From the NCBI GenBank assembly GCA_016208345.1, contig JACQYG010000030.1, positions 1 to 7,228 of the forward strand: DNA of 7,228 bases, in the 5' to 3' direction. The notes under the pieces were generated by a model that saw only the letters and a program-made list of their open reading frames with translations, ran no database searches and was not told where the DNA came from. Source of the DNA: Chloroflexota bacterium (GTDB lineage Bacteria; Chloroflexota; DTOL01; JACQYG01). Shown here one piece after another: positions 1 to 4,905 of this stretch (position 1 is its first letter; each line of letters starts with the position of its first letter). Both the position numbers and the translations under genes were made by a program.

Positions 1-35
1 TGCTCTGCGGTTAAACGCTTTTTCAGCGGAGTCAT
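1..35 (-). CDS. Start of an unidentified downstream operon gene (partial)
   Basis: An ATG at 35-33 on the minus strand opens a frame reading MTPLKKRLTAE and running off the window edge. It lies 15 bases beyond the DUF2905 stop codon, in the same direction, which fits the next gene of the operon. A weak GAG-type ribosome binding site sits about 7 bases upstream. Eleven residues cannot identify a family. The pattern resembles the N-termini of MidA/DUF185-type methyltransferases, but that is a guess. Confidence 0.3.
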   Translation of the reverse strand, partial: MTPLKKRLTAE

Positions 36-50
36 AACAGTCTCTATGTC

Positions 51-284
51 CTAGCGCCCCCAAAACCGAAAGACCACATTGAAGACGTGAGCCAGAAGGA
101 TGCTGAGCAAGATGCAGGTTACCAGGGGGAAATAGAAGGTGAAATTGCCCCGCTGGATCAGGATGTCGACGGGCAGCCGGCCCAGGAATGGTATCCGCGG
201 CCACAGAACCAGGAATAGACCGATGCCGGCCAGGCACAAGCCCAGGACGATCAAGAGCTTGCCCATTGGTTCAAGCCCCGGCAT
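51..284 (-). CDS. DUF2905 family small membrane protein
   Basis: This is a short hydrophobic protein with two predicted membrane helices. The first is the LLIVLGLCLAGIGLFLVLW stretch, and the second is FYFPLVTCILLSILLAHVF near the C-terminus. Between them lies the family's conserved loop, RIPFLGRLPVDILIQRGNFTFYFP, whose G-x-LP-x-DI and RGNFTFYFP elements define DUF2905. The molecular function of the family is unknown. Two starts are plausible. ATG at 284 overlaps the end of queH and has GAGGTG seven bases upstream (78 residues including stop codon, 77 aa). ATG at 266, four bases after the queH stop, gives the more typical MGKLLIVLG N-terminus (71 aa). An upstream frame reaching 305 is open but unlikely. 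It is translationally coupled to queH in the dnaX operon. The protein appears full length and intact, unlike ruvB in the same operon. Confidence 0.85.
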   Translation of the reverse strand: MPGLEPMGKLLIVLGLCLAGIGLFLVLWPRIPFLGRLPVDILIQRGNFTFYFPLVTCILLSILLAHVFNVVFRFWGR

Positions 285-861
285 TCTCCACCACCTCGCA
301 CCCATAACGGTCTACCACCTGGGCCACGTCCACCCTGGCGTAGCGCTCCCACTCGCTGTAAACGCAGCCGCAGTACTGCTGGCGGTACAGGTTGTGCTCC
401 CGGGTCAGGCGCCCCCGCTCCGGCCACCCCACACGGAAATCCTGGTAATAGAATCCGATGCCTTGCTCCACGGCCACTGCTTCTCCCACCTGCCGCAAGA
501 GCTCGTGCTTCTGGTAGGGGCTCACCAGGAGGGTGGTGGAGAATAACTCGAAGCCACGCCGGGCCGCCATCTCCGCCGCCTTGCCCAGGCGCAGACGGTA
601 GCAGAGCTGGCAGCGGTCCGCCTCCTGCCCCACCACCGCCCGGAAAAAGCGCGGCATCTCGTACTCCTCCCACCAGATCATGGGAAGCCGCACCAGGGCG
701 GAATAGCCCTCCAGGCTCTCCCGGCGCTTCCGGTGCTCGGTGTAGGGATGGACGTTGGGGTTGTACCAGAAGCCGGTGACCTGGAAACCCTGGTCGCGGA
801 GCCGCTGCTCGGGATAGGTGGTGCAGGGCGCGCAACAGGTGTGGAGCAGTAGCGTCGTCAT
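271..861 (-). CDS. queH: Epoxyqueuosine reductase QueH
   Basis: QueH catalyses the last step of queuosine synthesis, reducing epoxyqueuosine to queuosine at the wobble position of GUN-anticodon tRNAs. It is the non-cobalamin alternative to QueG and is common in anaerobes. The 196-aa product carries the family signatures in order: HTCCAPC at residues 7-13, WYNPNVHPYTEH around 32-43, RCQLCY at 83-88, FSTTLLVSPYQ at 107-117 and YCGCVYSE at 163-170. The conserved cysteines are C9, C10, C13, C84, C87, C164 and C166, in keeping with iron-sulfur and metal binding. Length and motif order look normal. The ATG lies three bases after the ruvB stop (TAGCCCATG) and has no good Shine-Dalgarno at proper spacing, so translation probably depends on ribosomes finishing ruvB. 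A premature stop in ruvB could therefore reduce its expression. No other queuosine gene is in the window. Confidence 0.93.
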   Translation of the reverse strand: MTTLLLHTCCAPCTTYPEQRLRDQGFQVTGFWYNPNVHPYTEHRKRRESLEGYSALVRLPMIWWEEYEMPRFFRAVVGQEADRCQLCYRLRLGKAAEMAARRGFELFSTTLLVSPYQKHELLRQVGEAVAVEQGIGFYYQDFRVGWPERGRLTREHNLYRQQYCGCVYSEWERYARVDVAQVVDRYGCEVVENAGA

Positions 862-864
862 GGG

Positions 865-1781
865 CTAAAACAATGGCGCCTGGAGCCTTTCCTCCGGGCA
901 GGGTATCCCGAGGTGCTGGTACGCCAGCTTGGTGGCCACGCGGCCTCGGGGCGTCCGGGCCAGGAATCCAAGCTGGAGCAGGTAGGGCTCGTAGACGTCC
1001 ATCACCGTGTCGGCCTCCTCGCTGATGGCCGCGGCGATGGTCTCGATGCCCACCGGCCCCCCCTGGAACTTGTTGATGATGGCGGAAAGCACTCGCCGGT
1101 CGATGTCGTCCAGGCCCAGCTCGTCCACCTCCAGCATCGCCAGGGCCTCGGTGGCTACGGCCTGATCGATGGAGCCCCGGGCCCGCACCTGAGCGTAGTC
1201 TCGCACCCGCTTCAACAGTCGGTTCGCCACCCGGGGCGTGCCCCGGGCCCGCCGGGCTATCTCTCTGGCACCAGCAATGGAGAGGTCATGAGGGCAATGC
1301 GGGTGGTCGCGCCGATGATGGTGTAGTTGGGCAGGCGCAGCCGCAGGGCCCGGGAGGTGTTACCCTTGCCCGTAAAGAGGTCCACGGCGAAGTCCTCCAT
1401 GGCCGGGTACAAGAACTCCTCGATCTGGCGGCTGAGCCGGTGGACCTCGTCTATGAACAGGATATCGCCCCTCTCCAGGGTGGTGAGCATGGAGGCCATC
1501 TCGCCCCGGTGCTCCACCGCCGGGCCCGAGGTGACCTTGATCCTGACCCCCATCTCATTGGCGATGACGTGGGCCAGGGTGGTCTTGCCCAGGCCCGGAG
1601 GGCCGTACAGGAGCACGTGATCCAGGGCCTCACCACGTCCCTTGGCTGCCGCGAGGAAGATGCTCAGGCTCTCCTTGACCTTCTCCTGGCCGATGTACTC
1701 CGCCAGGGTCCGGGGGCGCAGGGAGGCATCGTACAGGATGTCCTCTTCTTTCAGCCGGGGAGAAAGCAGGCATTCCTTCAT
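865..1781 (-). pseudogene. ruvB: Holliday junction branch-migration ATPase RuvB, internally deleted and frameshifted
   Basis: RuvB is the hexameric AAA+ motor that, with RuvA, drives branch migration of Holliday junctions. Here the gene is in two frames. The 5' part (1781-1257, 174 aa) is normal from MKECLLSPR through Walker [10 protein letters not shown] (residues 60-68), Walker B with D111-E112, and sensor 1 GATTR (157-161). After MTSPL it reads LVPER and stops. The 3' part is in another frame: from about 1280 it reads [16 protein letters not shown], then [14 protein letters not shown] and the complete winged-helix domain to the stop at 865. By comparison with the family, about 36-40 residues are missing between TSPL and GAREIA. 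They include the SPLRDRFG box and most of the small AAA+ lid. The 917-nt length is not a multiple of three. A functional ATPase is not expected. The ATG overlaps the dnaX stop (ATGA), with GGAGGGAG at 1783-1790 as ribosome binding site. An assembly error is the main alternative. Confidence 0.88.
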
Positions 1782-3442
1782 TCTCCCTCCGGAACCTCTT
1801 CGATGATCGCGCCCATCTCCGCCGCCGCCTTCAGGAAAGCGTCCTCGGCCACCGCCGCGGGCTTGACCTCGGTGGGCACGACCATCCCGGAGCCCTTGGG
1901 GGCGATGACGCAGTGGATGCGACTGGGACGGCCCAGCAGCTTGCTCAGGGCCCTCTCCACGATGGCCTTGTTCTTGGGGTCTTCAATGCGCTCCTTGTGG
2001 AACTGCCAATAGAACCCCAACACCACCACACCGTTCTCTACGCCCACCGGCTCGCAGGCCTTGAGCAGGGCCTCGATGGAACGGTTGCCGGGCCGGATCT
2101 CCTCCAGGAGCTTCCCCCAGGTGCTGGCCACCTGTTCCATGGTCAAAGCGGGAAGGCCCGGGCCCGCGAGATTCCCCCCCTCTTCAGAGACCGCTGGCGG
2201 CGGGGCCGGGGCAGGTCGGGTGTGATTGAAGAGGGCGCCGTTACGGGCCAGGGGCCTGGCCGATGTCAACGCCGGTCCTTTACTAGTAAACAACGCCGTG
2301 CCGGCCGCGGCGGGGACGCCCTCGGCAATGCCGTGGGGTCGGGCGGGCGGGGCTGGTTGTTCTGCCGCTATGGCCTCCAAGAAGGCCAGTTCCAAGGGCA
2401 ACTGGGGCTGCGTGTTGCCCCGCAGGCTCCAGTCCGCCTGGTTGAAGATCTTGATCTGGCGCACGATGGCCTCGGCCTCGGTTTGGGTGGCCTGGGCGGT
2501 CATTTCCTCCAGGGTCTCCCGGGTGACGTTCACCAACTGAGCGTTCCCGGACTTGATCAAGAGAAGTCCCCGCAGGTAGTCCACCAGTTGGCGGTTGAAC
2601 TGGCGCAGGTCAGCGCCGTCATTCATGACCTGGTTGATGAGCTGGATGCCGCCGGAGACCTCTCGTCGCAGCAGGTGATCCACCAGAGCACCCACCGACT
2701 GGTATGTCGTCATGCCCAGGACGGTCTGGACGTAGGAAAGGGTCAATCTCTCGCCGCCGAAGGCAGCCAACTGGTCCAGTAGGCTAATGGCATCCCGGTA
2801 GCTACCAGCCGCCGCCCGGCCGATGAGCTCCAGGGCGTCGTCGTCCACCTGGAGGCCCTCCTCCTGGCCGATGAAGCGCAGCCGGTCCAGGAGCTTGGCC
2901 AGGGGCACCCGCCGGAAGGGGAAGTGCTGGCAGCGCGAGACGATGGTGGCCGGCACCTTGTGGAACTCCGTAGTGGCCAGGATGAAGATGGCGTGGGACG
3001 GCGGCTCCTCCAACGTTTTCAAGAGGGCGTTGAAGGCCTCCGTGGTGAGCATGTGCACTTCGTCGATGATGTAGACCTTGTACTTGGCCTGAGAAGGGGC
3101 ATAGCCCACCTTCTCGCGCAGGTCGCGGATCTCGTCGATGCCGCGGTTGGAAGCGGCGTCGATCTCGATGAGATCCAGAGCGCGGCCGGAGTTGAAGGCC
3201 TGGCACGAGTCGCACTCGTTGCAGGGCTCGCCGCGGCCGTCGTTATTCAGGCAATTCACCGCCTTGGCCAGGACCCGGGCGGTGGTGGTCTTGCCGGTGC
3301 CCCTCGGGCCAGAGAACAGATAGGCGTGGGTGATGCGGCCCGACTGCAAGGCATGGAGCAGGGTCTGGGTGATGTGCTCCTGGCCGCCGGTCTGGGCGAA
3401 GGTGCGGGGACGCCATTTGTTGTAGAGGGCCTGATGGGCCAT
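1778..3442 (-). CDS. dnaX: DNA polymerase III subunit gamma/tau
   Basis: DnaX is the ATPase of the clamp loader that opens and loads the beta sliding clamp during replication. The 554-aa protein is complete. It has the N-terminal [11 protein letters not shown] and GGQEHI boxes, Walker A GPRGTGKT (45-52), zinc-module cysteines C64, C74, C77 and C80, Walker B IIDEVH with D127-E128, sensor 1 ATTE (156-159), the SRC arginine-finger motif (169-171) and sensor 2 GSYRDA around R216. Clamp-loader domains II and III follow to about residue 360. A Pro/Ala-rich linker spans about 361-430, and a C-terminal tau-like domain ends in an acidic tail. I prefer ATG at 3442 over the in-frame GTG at 3454, because GGAG lies six bases upstream of this ATG and MAHQALY is the usual N-terminus. 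I saw no A-AAA-AAG slippery site for a short gamma form. It is the first gene of the leftward operon. Its neighbours are unusual, since ebfC and recR commonly follow dnaX. Confidence 0.96.
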   Translation of the reverse strand: MAHQALYNKWRPRTFAQTGGQEHITQTLLHALQSGRITHAYLFSGPRGTGKTTTARVLAKAVNCLNNDGRGEPCNECDSCQAFNSGRALDLIEIDAASNRGIDEIRDLREKVGYAPSQAKYKVYIIDEVHMLTTEAFNALLKTLEEPPSHAIFILATTEFHKVPATIVSRCQHFPFRRVPLAKLLDRLRFIGQEEGLQVDDDALELIGRAAAGSYRDAISLLDQLAAFGGERLTLSYVQTVLGMTTYQSVGALVDHLLRREVSGGIQLINQVMNDGADLRQFNRQLVDYLRGLLLIKSGNAQLVNVTRETLEEMTAQATQTEAEAIVRQIKIFNQADWSLRGNTQPQLPLELAFLEAIAAEQPAPPARPHGIAEGVPAAAGTALFTSKGPALTSARPLARNGALFNHTRPAPAPPPAVSEEGGNLAGPGLPALTMEQVASTWGKLLEEIRPGNRSIEALLKACEPVGVENGVVVLGFYWQFHKERIEDPKNKAIVERALSKLLGRPSRIHCVIAPKGSGMVVPTEVKPAAVAEDAFLKAAAEMGAIIEEVPEGE

Positions 3443-3470
3443 TGAGCTCTCCACGGAGTATTGCCCCTAT

Positions 3471-3499
3471 AGTTTACCACCAAACCCTGGCGAAGACAA
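3471..3499 (-). promoter_or_regulatory. Predicted sigma-70-type promoter of the dnaX operon
   Basis: On the minus strand, TTGTCT (3499-3494, 4 of 6 matches to the -35 consensus) is followed after exactly 17 bases by TAAACT (3476-3471, 4 of 6 matches to the -10 consensus). A TGG immediately before the -10 box gives an extended -10. Transcription would begin near 3464, leaving a leader of about 22 bases before the dnaX ATG. No competing site with better spacing is seen. Confidence 0.5.
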
Positions 3500-3519
3500 G
3501 GTAGAAATGCCCGATTTCG

Positions 3520-3528
3520 TGGTATAAT
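3520..3528 (+). promoter_or_regulatory. Extended -10 promoter for the small rightward gene
   Basis: TGGTATAAT at 3520-3528 is a perfect extended -10 element. The hexamer 17 bases upstream (GGTAGA, 3500-3505) does not resemble a -35, so the promoter probably relies on the TG extension. The start site should lie near 3535, giving a leader of about 32 bases. The same 10-mer TGGTATAATT occurs in the rsmG promoter on the minus strand. This promoter is divergent from that of dnaX and only about 24 bases from its -35 box. Confidence 0.6.
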
Positions 3529-3550
3529 TGATACTGGTGCATCCCAGTGG

Positions 3551-3560
3551 AAAGGAGGTG
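3551..3560 (+). promoter_or_regulatory. Near-perfect Shine-Dalgarno deciding the start of the small rightward gene
   Basis: AAAGGAGGTG, followed by A, is complementary to the 16S rRNA 3' end over its full core. It is six bases before the ATG at 3567. This rules out the upstream in-frame TTG at 3528, which lies inside the -10 box. It is the strongest ribosome binding site in the window. Confidence 0.85.
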
Positions 3561-3566
3561 AAGGCG

Positions 3567-3977
3567 ATGGCCCAGCTAACCCAGCGCGATGTGGACATTT
3601 TGTTGCGAATATGGGACATGTCTCGCAGCGAACGCATGGTACAGGCTCGGAACTGGATGTTCACCCAGTTTCACGTCAAGGACTTCGACGAGTTCAAGGT
3701 GAAACACCCCCGGGGCAGCCCCGAGTGGTCCATGTTCCACGAGGTGTGCAGCCACCTGGAGCTGTGCGGGGTGCTGATCAACCGGGGGCTCTTGAACGAG
3801 GACCTGTACTTCGATCTGGTTGGCGGCATCGAGACCCTCTGGCACAAAGCCAAGAAGGTGATCTACGGCCTGCGGGAGGAGACCGACCCCCGCATGTACG
3901 AGAACTTCGAGCTCCTCTTCGAGCGCTGCATGAAGTGGCAGGAGGCCCACCCGCCCAAGAAGCCAAAGAAGGCCTAA
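3567..3977 (+). CDS. Small DUF4760-like hypothetical protein
   Basis: The gene encodes a 136-aa soluble, helical, charged protein with no signal peptide or membrane segment. Visible features are an N-terminal MAQLTQRDVDILLRIWDM stretch, an aromatic/basic centre (RNWMFTQFH, residues 28-36), a hydrophobic helix with ELCGVLINRGLL (65-76), and EDLYFDLVGGIETLWHK (78-94). A conserved-looking DPRMYENFELLFER (107-120) follows, and the C-terminus is proline/lysine-rich (HPPKKPKKA). The middle, with FxELxGVLIxxGLLxEDLxFD, recalls small bacterial proteins assigned to DUF4760, whose function is unknown. I make that link from memory with moderate confidence. It stands alone, with its own strong extended -10 promoter and near-ideal ribosome binding site, so it may be well expressed. 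It is divergent from dnaX and convergent with rsmG. The cysteines at 61, 67 and 121 do not form an obvious metal site. Confidence 0.8.
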   Translation: MAQLTQRDVDILLRIWDMSRSERMVQARNWMFTQFHVKDFDEFKVKHPRGSPEWSMFHEVCSHLELCGVLINRGLLNEDLYFDLVGGIETLWHKAKKVIYGLREETDPRMYENFELLFERCMKWQEAHPPKKPKKA

Positions 3978-3982
3978 GGCCT
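3970..3982 (+). terminator. Small stop-codon hairpin, possible weak terminator
   Basis: AGGCC-TAA-GGCCT forms a 5-bp stem with the TAA stop codon of the small rightward gene in its loop. A loose T-rich run (TTCTTTA) begins eight bases later instead of directly after the stem, so this is at best a weak intrinsic terminator. Confidence 0.25.
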
Positions 3983-4018
3983 GAGGGTACTTCTTTAGAG
4001 CCTATCCTAAAAATGAAT

Positions 4019-4046
4019 CTAAAGACTCCCTCTACTAAAGACTCCC
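4019..4046. repeat. Direct repeat CTAAAGACTCCC, two copies
   Basis: The 12-mer CTAAAGACTCCC occurs at 4019-4030 and again at 4035-4046, a period of 16 bases with a 4-base spacer. The second copy runs into the left arm of the hairpin. This may be an internal slippage duplication in the MITE-like element. Confidence 0.7.
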
Positions 4047-4071
4047 GGAGACTCCGAGTCTCCGGGAGTCT
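4039..4071. terminator. Perfect 15-bp hairpin in the MITE core, possible bidirectional terminator
   Basis: AGACTCCCGGAGACT (4039-4053) and AGTCTCCGGGAGTCT (4057-4071) are exact reverse complements around loop CCG. The whole 33 bp is a palindrome centred on C4055. Rightward RNA has no U-run after the stem. Leftward RNA has TTTA immediately after it, so it could weakly terminate transcription from the rsmG side. Its location between convergent genes suits a transcription block or an RNA 3'-end protector. That role is inferred; the base pairing is directly visible. Confidence 0.5.
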
Positions 4072-4273
4072 CTGTGGGACACCATTTTACCGCGAATTGA
4101 CTTTTAGGATGGGCTCTTACTAGGATTTGAGAGTGGTAGAGGGCCAGGTGCCCCGGATTTGGCCAGGGTAGCATAGCCTGTCTCCAGGACTGTCAAGTCA
4201 TGTCGGCTCATGCCCCGAGTTTACCATAGCCCGACCCAATTTTGAAATAGCTTATAGTAATTTCTTTACTGGT

Positions 4274-4292
4274 AAAAGAAGGCTTGATGCCT
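4274..4292 (-). terminator. Possible weak intrinsic terminator of rsmG
   Basis: Read leftward, AGGC-ATCAA-GCCT is a 4-bp stem followed directly by TCTTTT, starting about 16 bases after the rsmG stop codon. Placement and T-run fit an intrinsic terminator, but the stem is short. Confidence 0.3.
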
Positions 4293-4307
4293 GCCCTCCA
4301 GCTCAGC

Positions 4308-4829
4308 CTACTTCAGAGGCTTCTTGGCCGGCACGCCGGTGCGCCTCGGATACAGGTCGGGCGTGGCCTTCACCTTGTCCACAACCACCAACTGCCTGGG
4401 CTCGGTTCCTGGCAGGACCACCGGGATCTGCCCCCGCAAGAATCCCCCCAGGGCCGCCAGGGCCGCCAGGGCACCCCGAATCTCATCGTCGATGCCCGCC
4501 TTCTTCTGCGCAATGAAGCGGAACTGCGGAAAGCAGATCTTCAGGGGGAGGCCGGGGAACCCAGCGCCGCTGCCCACGTCCAGGACCCGCCAGGGAGGGA
4601 ATTGGGGCAGGAGGTTTGGCATGGATGGGGCTGGGGGCACGAGCCCCTGGACGCAGGTGAGTGAGTCCAAGAAGTGCTTCACCTGCACCCCATGGTAGCT
4701 GGTGATAGCGGTGAGGTGGTGGACCTTGTTCCAGGCCACCAGCTCGGCGTAATAGGTCTCGAAGGCCGAGAGCTGCCCGGCGGTCAGGTCGATCCCCAGC
4801 TTGAGTGCACCGCCCTGAAGGGTTTTCAT
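4308..4829 (-). CDS. rsmG: 16S rRNA (guanine-N7) methyltransferase RsmG, internally deleted in frame
   Basis: RsmG (GidB) uses S-adenosylmethionine to methylate N7 of 16S rRNA G527 (E. coli numbering). The N-terminal half is recognisable: ALKLGIDLT, then AFETYYAELVAWNK and LTAIT, VKHFLDSLT, and SAM motif I VLDVGSGAGFPGLP (residues 82-95). After LKICFPQ (97-102) the sequence jumps directly to FRFIAQKK (103-110), which is normally near the C-terminus. It then continues normally through VVVDKV and the PRRTGVPAKKP tail. Compared with relatives of about 210-245 aa, roughly 70-75 residues of the Rossmann core are missing, without loss of frame. These include the acidic SAM-binding strand and the SRAV catalytic-core segment. 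The 173-aa product is unlikely to be active. I chose ATG 4829 over GTG 4832, because AGGA lies six bases upstream of the ATG. It has its own promoter, divergent from alaS. An assembly deletion is the alternative to a true mutation. Confidence 0.85.
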   Translation of the reverse strand: MKTLQGGALKLGIDLTAGQLSAFETYYAELVAWNKVHHLTAITSYHGVQVKHFLDSLTCVQGLVPPAPSMPNLLPQFPPWRVLDVGSGAGFPGLPLKICFPQFRFIAQKKAGIDDEIRGALAALAALGGFLRGQIPVVLPGTEPRQLVVVDKVKATPDLYPRRTGVPAKKPLK

Positions 4830-4847
4830 CACTTATCCTGCTGGCGG

Positions 4848-4876
4848 TTGGCTACTGCTGCCCTTTAGTGTATAAT
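4848..4876 (+). promoter_or_regulatory. Predicted sigma-70-type promoter of alaS
   Basis: TTGGCT (4848-4853, 4 of 6 matches to the -35 consensus), a 17-base spacer and a perfect TATAAT (4871-4876) form a canonical promoter. Transcription should start near 4883, leaving a leader of about 23 bases that contains GGGAG (4893-4897), eight bases before the alaS ATG. This leader is too short for a T-box or other long riboregulator. Confidence 0.7.
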
Positions 4877-4881
4877 TATAC
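4870..4881. repeat. Palindrome GTATAATTATAC carrying two opposed -10 boxes
   Basis: GTATAATTATAC is a perfect 12-bp palindrome. TATAAT reads rightward at 4871-4876 for alaS and leftward at 4880-4875 for rsmG, overlapping by two bases. The symmetry extends outward with one extra C (TAGT on the left, CACTA on the right). The two promoters therefore compete for the same melted DNA. Confidence 0.85.
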
Positions 4882-4883
4882 CA
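4875..4883 (-). promoter_or_regulatory. Extended -10 promoter of rsmG
   Basis: On the minus strand TGGTATAAT (4883-4875) is a perfect extended -10. The hexamer 17 bases upstream (ACCGTG) is a poor -35, so the TG extension must compensate. The start site would be near 4868, with a leader of about 39 bases before the rsmG ATG. Confidence 0.6.
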
Positions 4884-4905
4884 CTATTTTCCGGGAGCAC
4901 GGTAG

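Larger units (their letters stand above)
3998..4116. mobile_element. 119-bp MITE-like element with IS5/IS1031-type ends
   Basis: The left end (3998-4018) and the reverse complement of the right end (4116-4096) agree at 18 of 21 positions. Both begin GAGCC and contain ATCCTAAAA. The element is bracketed by TTA at 3995-3997 and TTA at 4117-4119, a 3-bp target duplication. In established IS classification, the IS1031 subgroup of the IS5 family has ends starting GAG and duplicates TNA, which matches. The 119 bp contain no transposase, so it would be moved in trans by a full-length relative. Inside are a direct repeat CTAAAGACTCCC (4019-4030 and 4035-4046) and a strong 15-bp hairpin. It sits between two convergent gene ends, where it disrupts nothing. 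Confidence 0.7.
3978..4307. other. Convergent intergenic region with no gene
   Basis: This is the only gene-free stretch over 300 bases. It separates the 3' ends of the small rightward gene and rsmG. Positions 3998-4116 are a MITE-like element with TTA flanks, described separately. The rest, about 4120-4275, is of mixed composition and I recognise no gene, RNA or ordered repeat in it beyond weak 4-5 bp stems. A possible weak rsmG terminator is at 4274-4292. Confidence 0.75.

Noticed and set aside
251..835. 194-codon leftward frame overlapping queH
   Set aside because: It lies in the same region as QueH in another frame, with Arg/Gly/Pro/Ala-biased composition. QueH has all its motifs.
1257..1300. 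Programmed ribosomal frameshift joining the two ruvB frames
   Set aside because: There is no slippery heptamer, and a shift would not restore the 36-40 missing residues. A deletion explains the data better.
1913..2782. 289-codon rightward open frame inside dnaX
   Set aside because: It is antisense to the conserved DnaX domain III and linker. The protein looks like reversed GC-rich coding sequence with no motif.
1778..3442. Programmed frameshift in dnaX producing a short gamma subunit
   Set aside because: I found no A-AAA-AAG-type slippery run on the coding strand. The nearest A-run (TTGAAAACG) is short and lies inside the conserved ATPase core.
4170..4196. Perfect TTGACA on the minus strand (4196-4191) followed by TATGCT
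   Set aside because: The spacer is only 15 bases, the -10 matches 4 of 6, and no gene follows leftward before the antisense of the small gene. It is probably chance.
4219..4227. TGGTAAACT on the minus strand, identical to the extended -10 of the dnaX promoter
   Set aside because: There is no -35 at a suitable distance and no leftward gene downstream. A 9-base match is weak evidence.
4120..4300. tRNA or small RNA in the convergent intergenic region
   Set aside because: I see no cloverleaf arms, T-loop motif or strong structure outside the MITE-like element, only 4-5 bp stems.
4883..4905. T-box or other riboswitch leader for alaS
   Set aside because: The predicted leader is only about 23 bases and consists mainly of the ribosome binding site.
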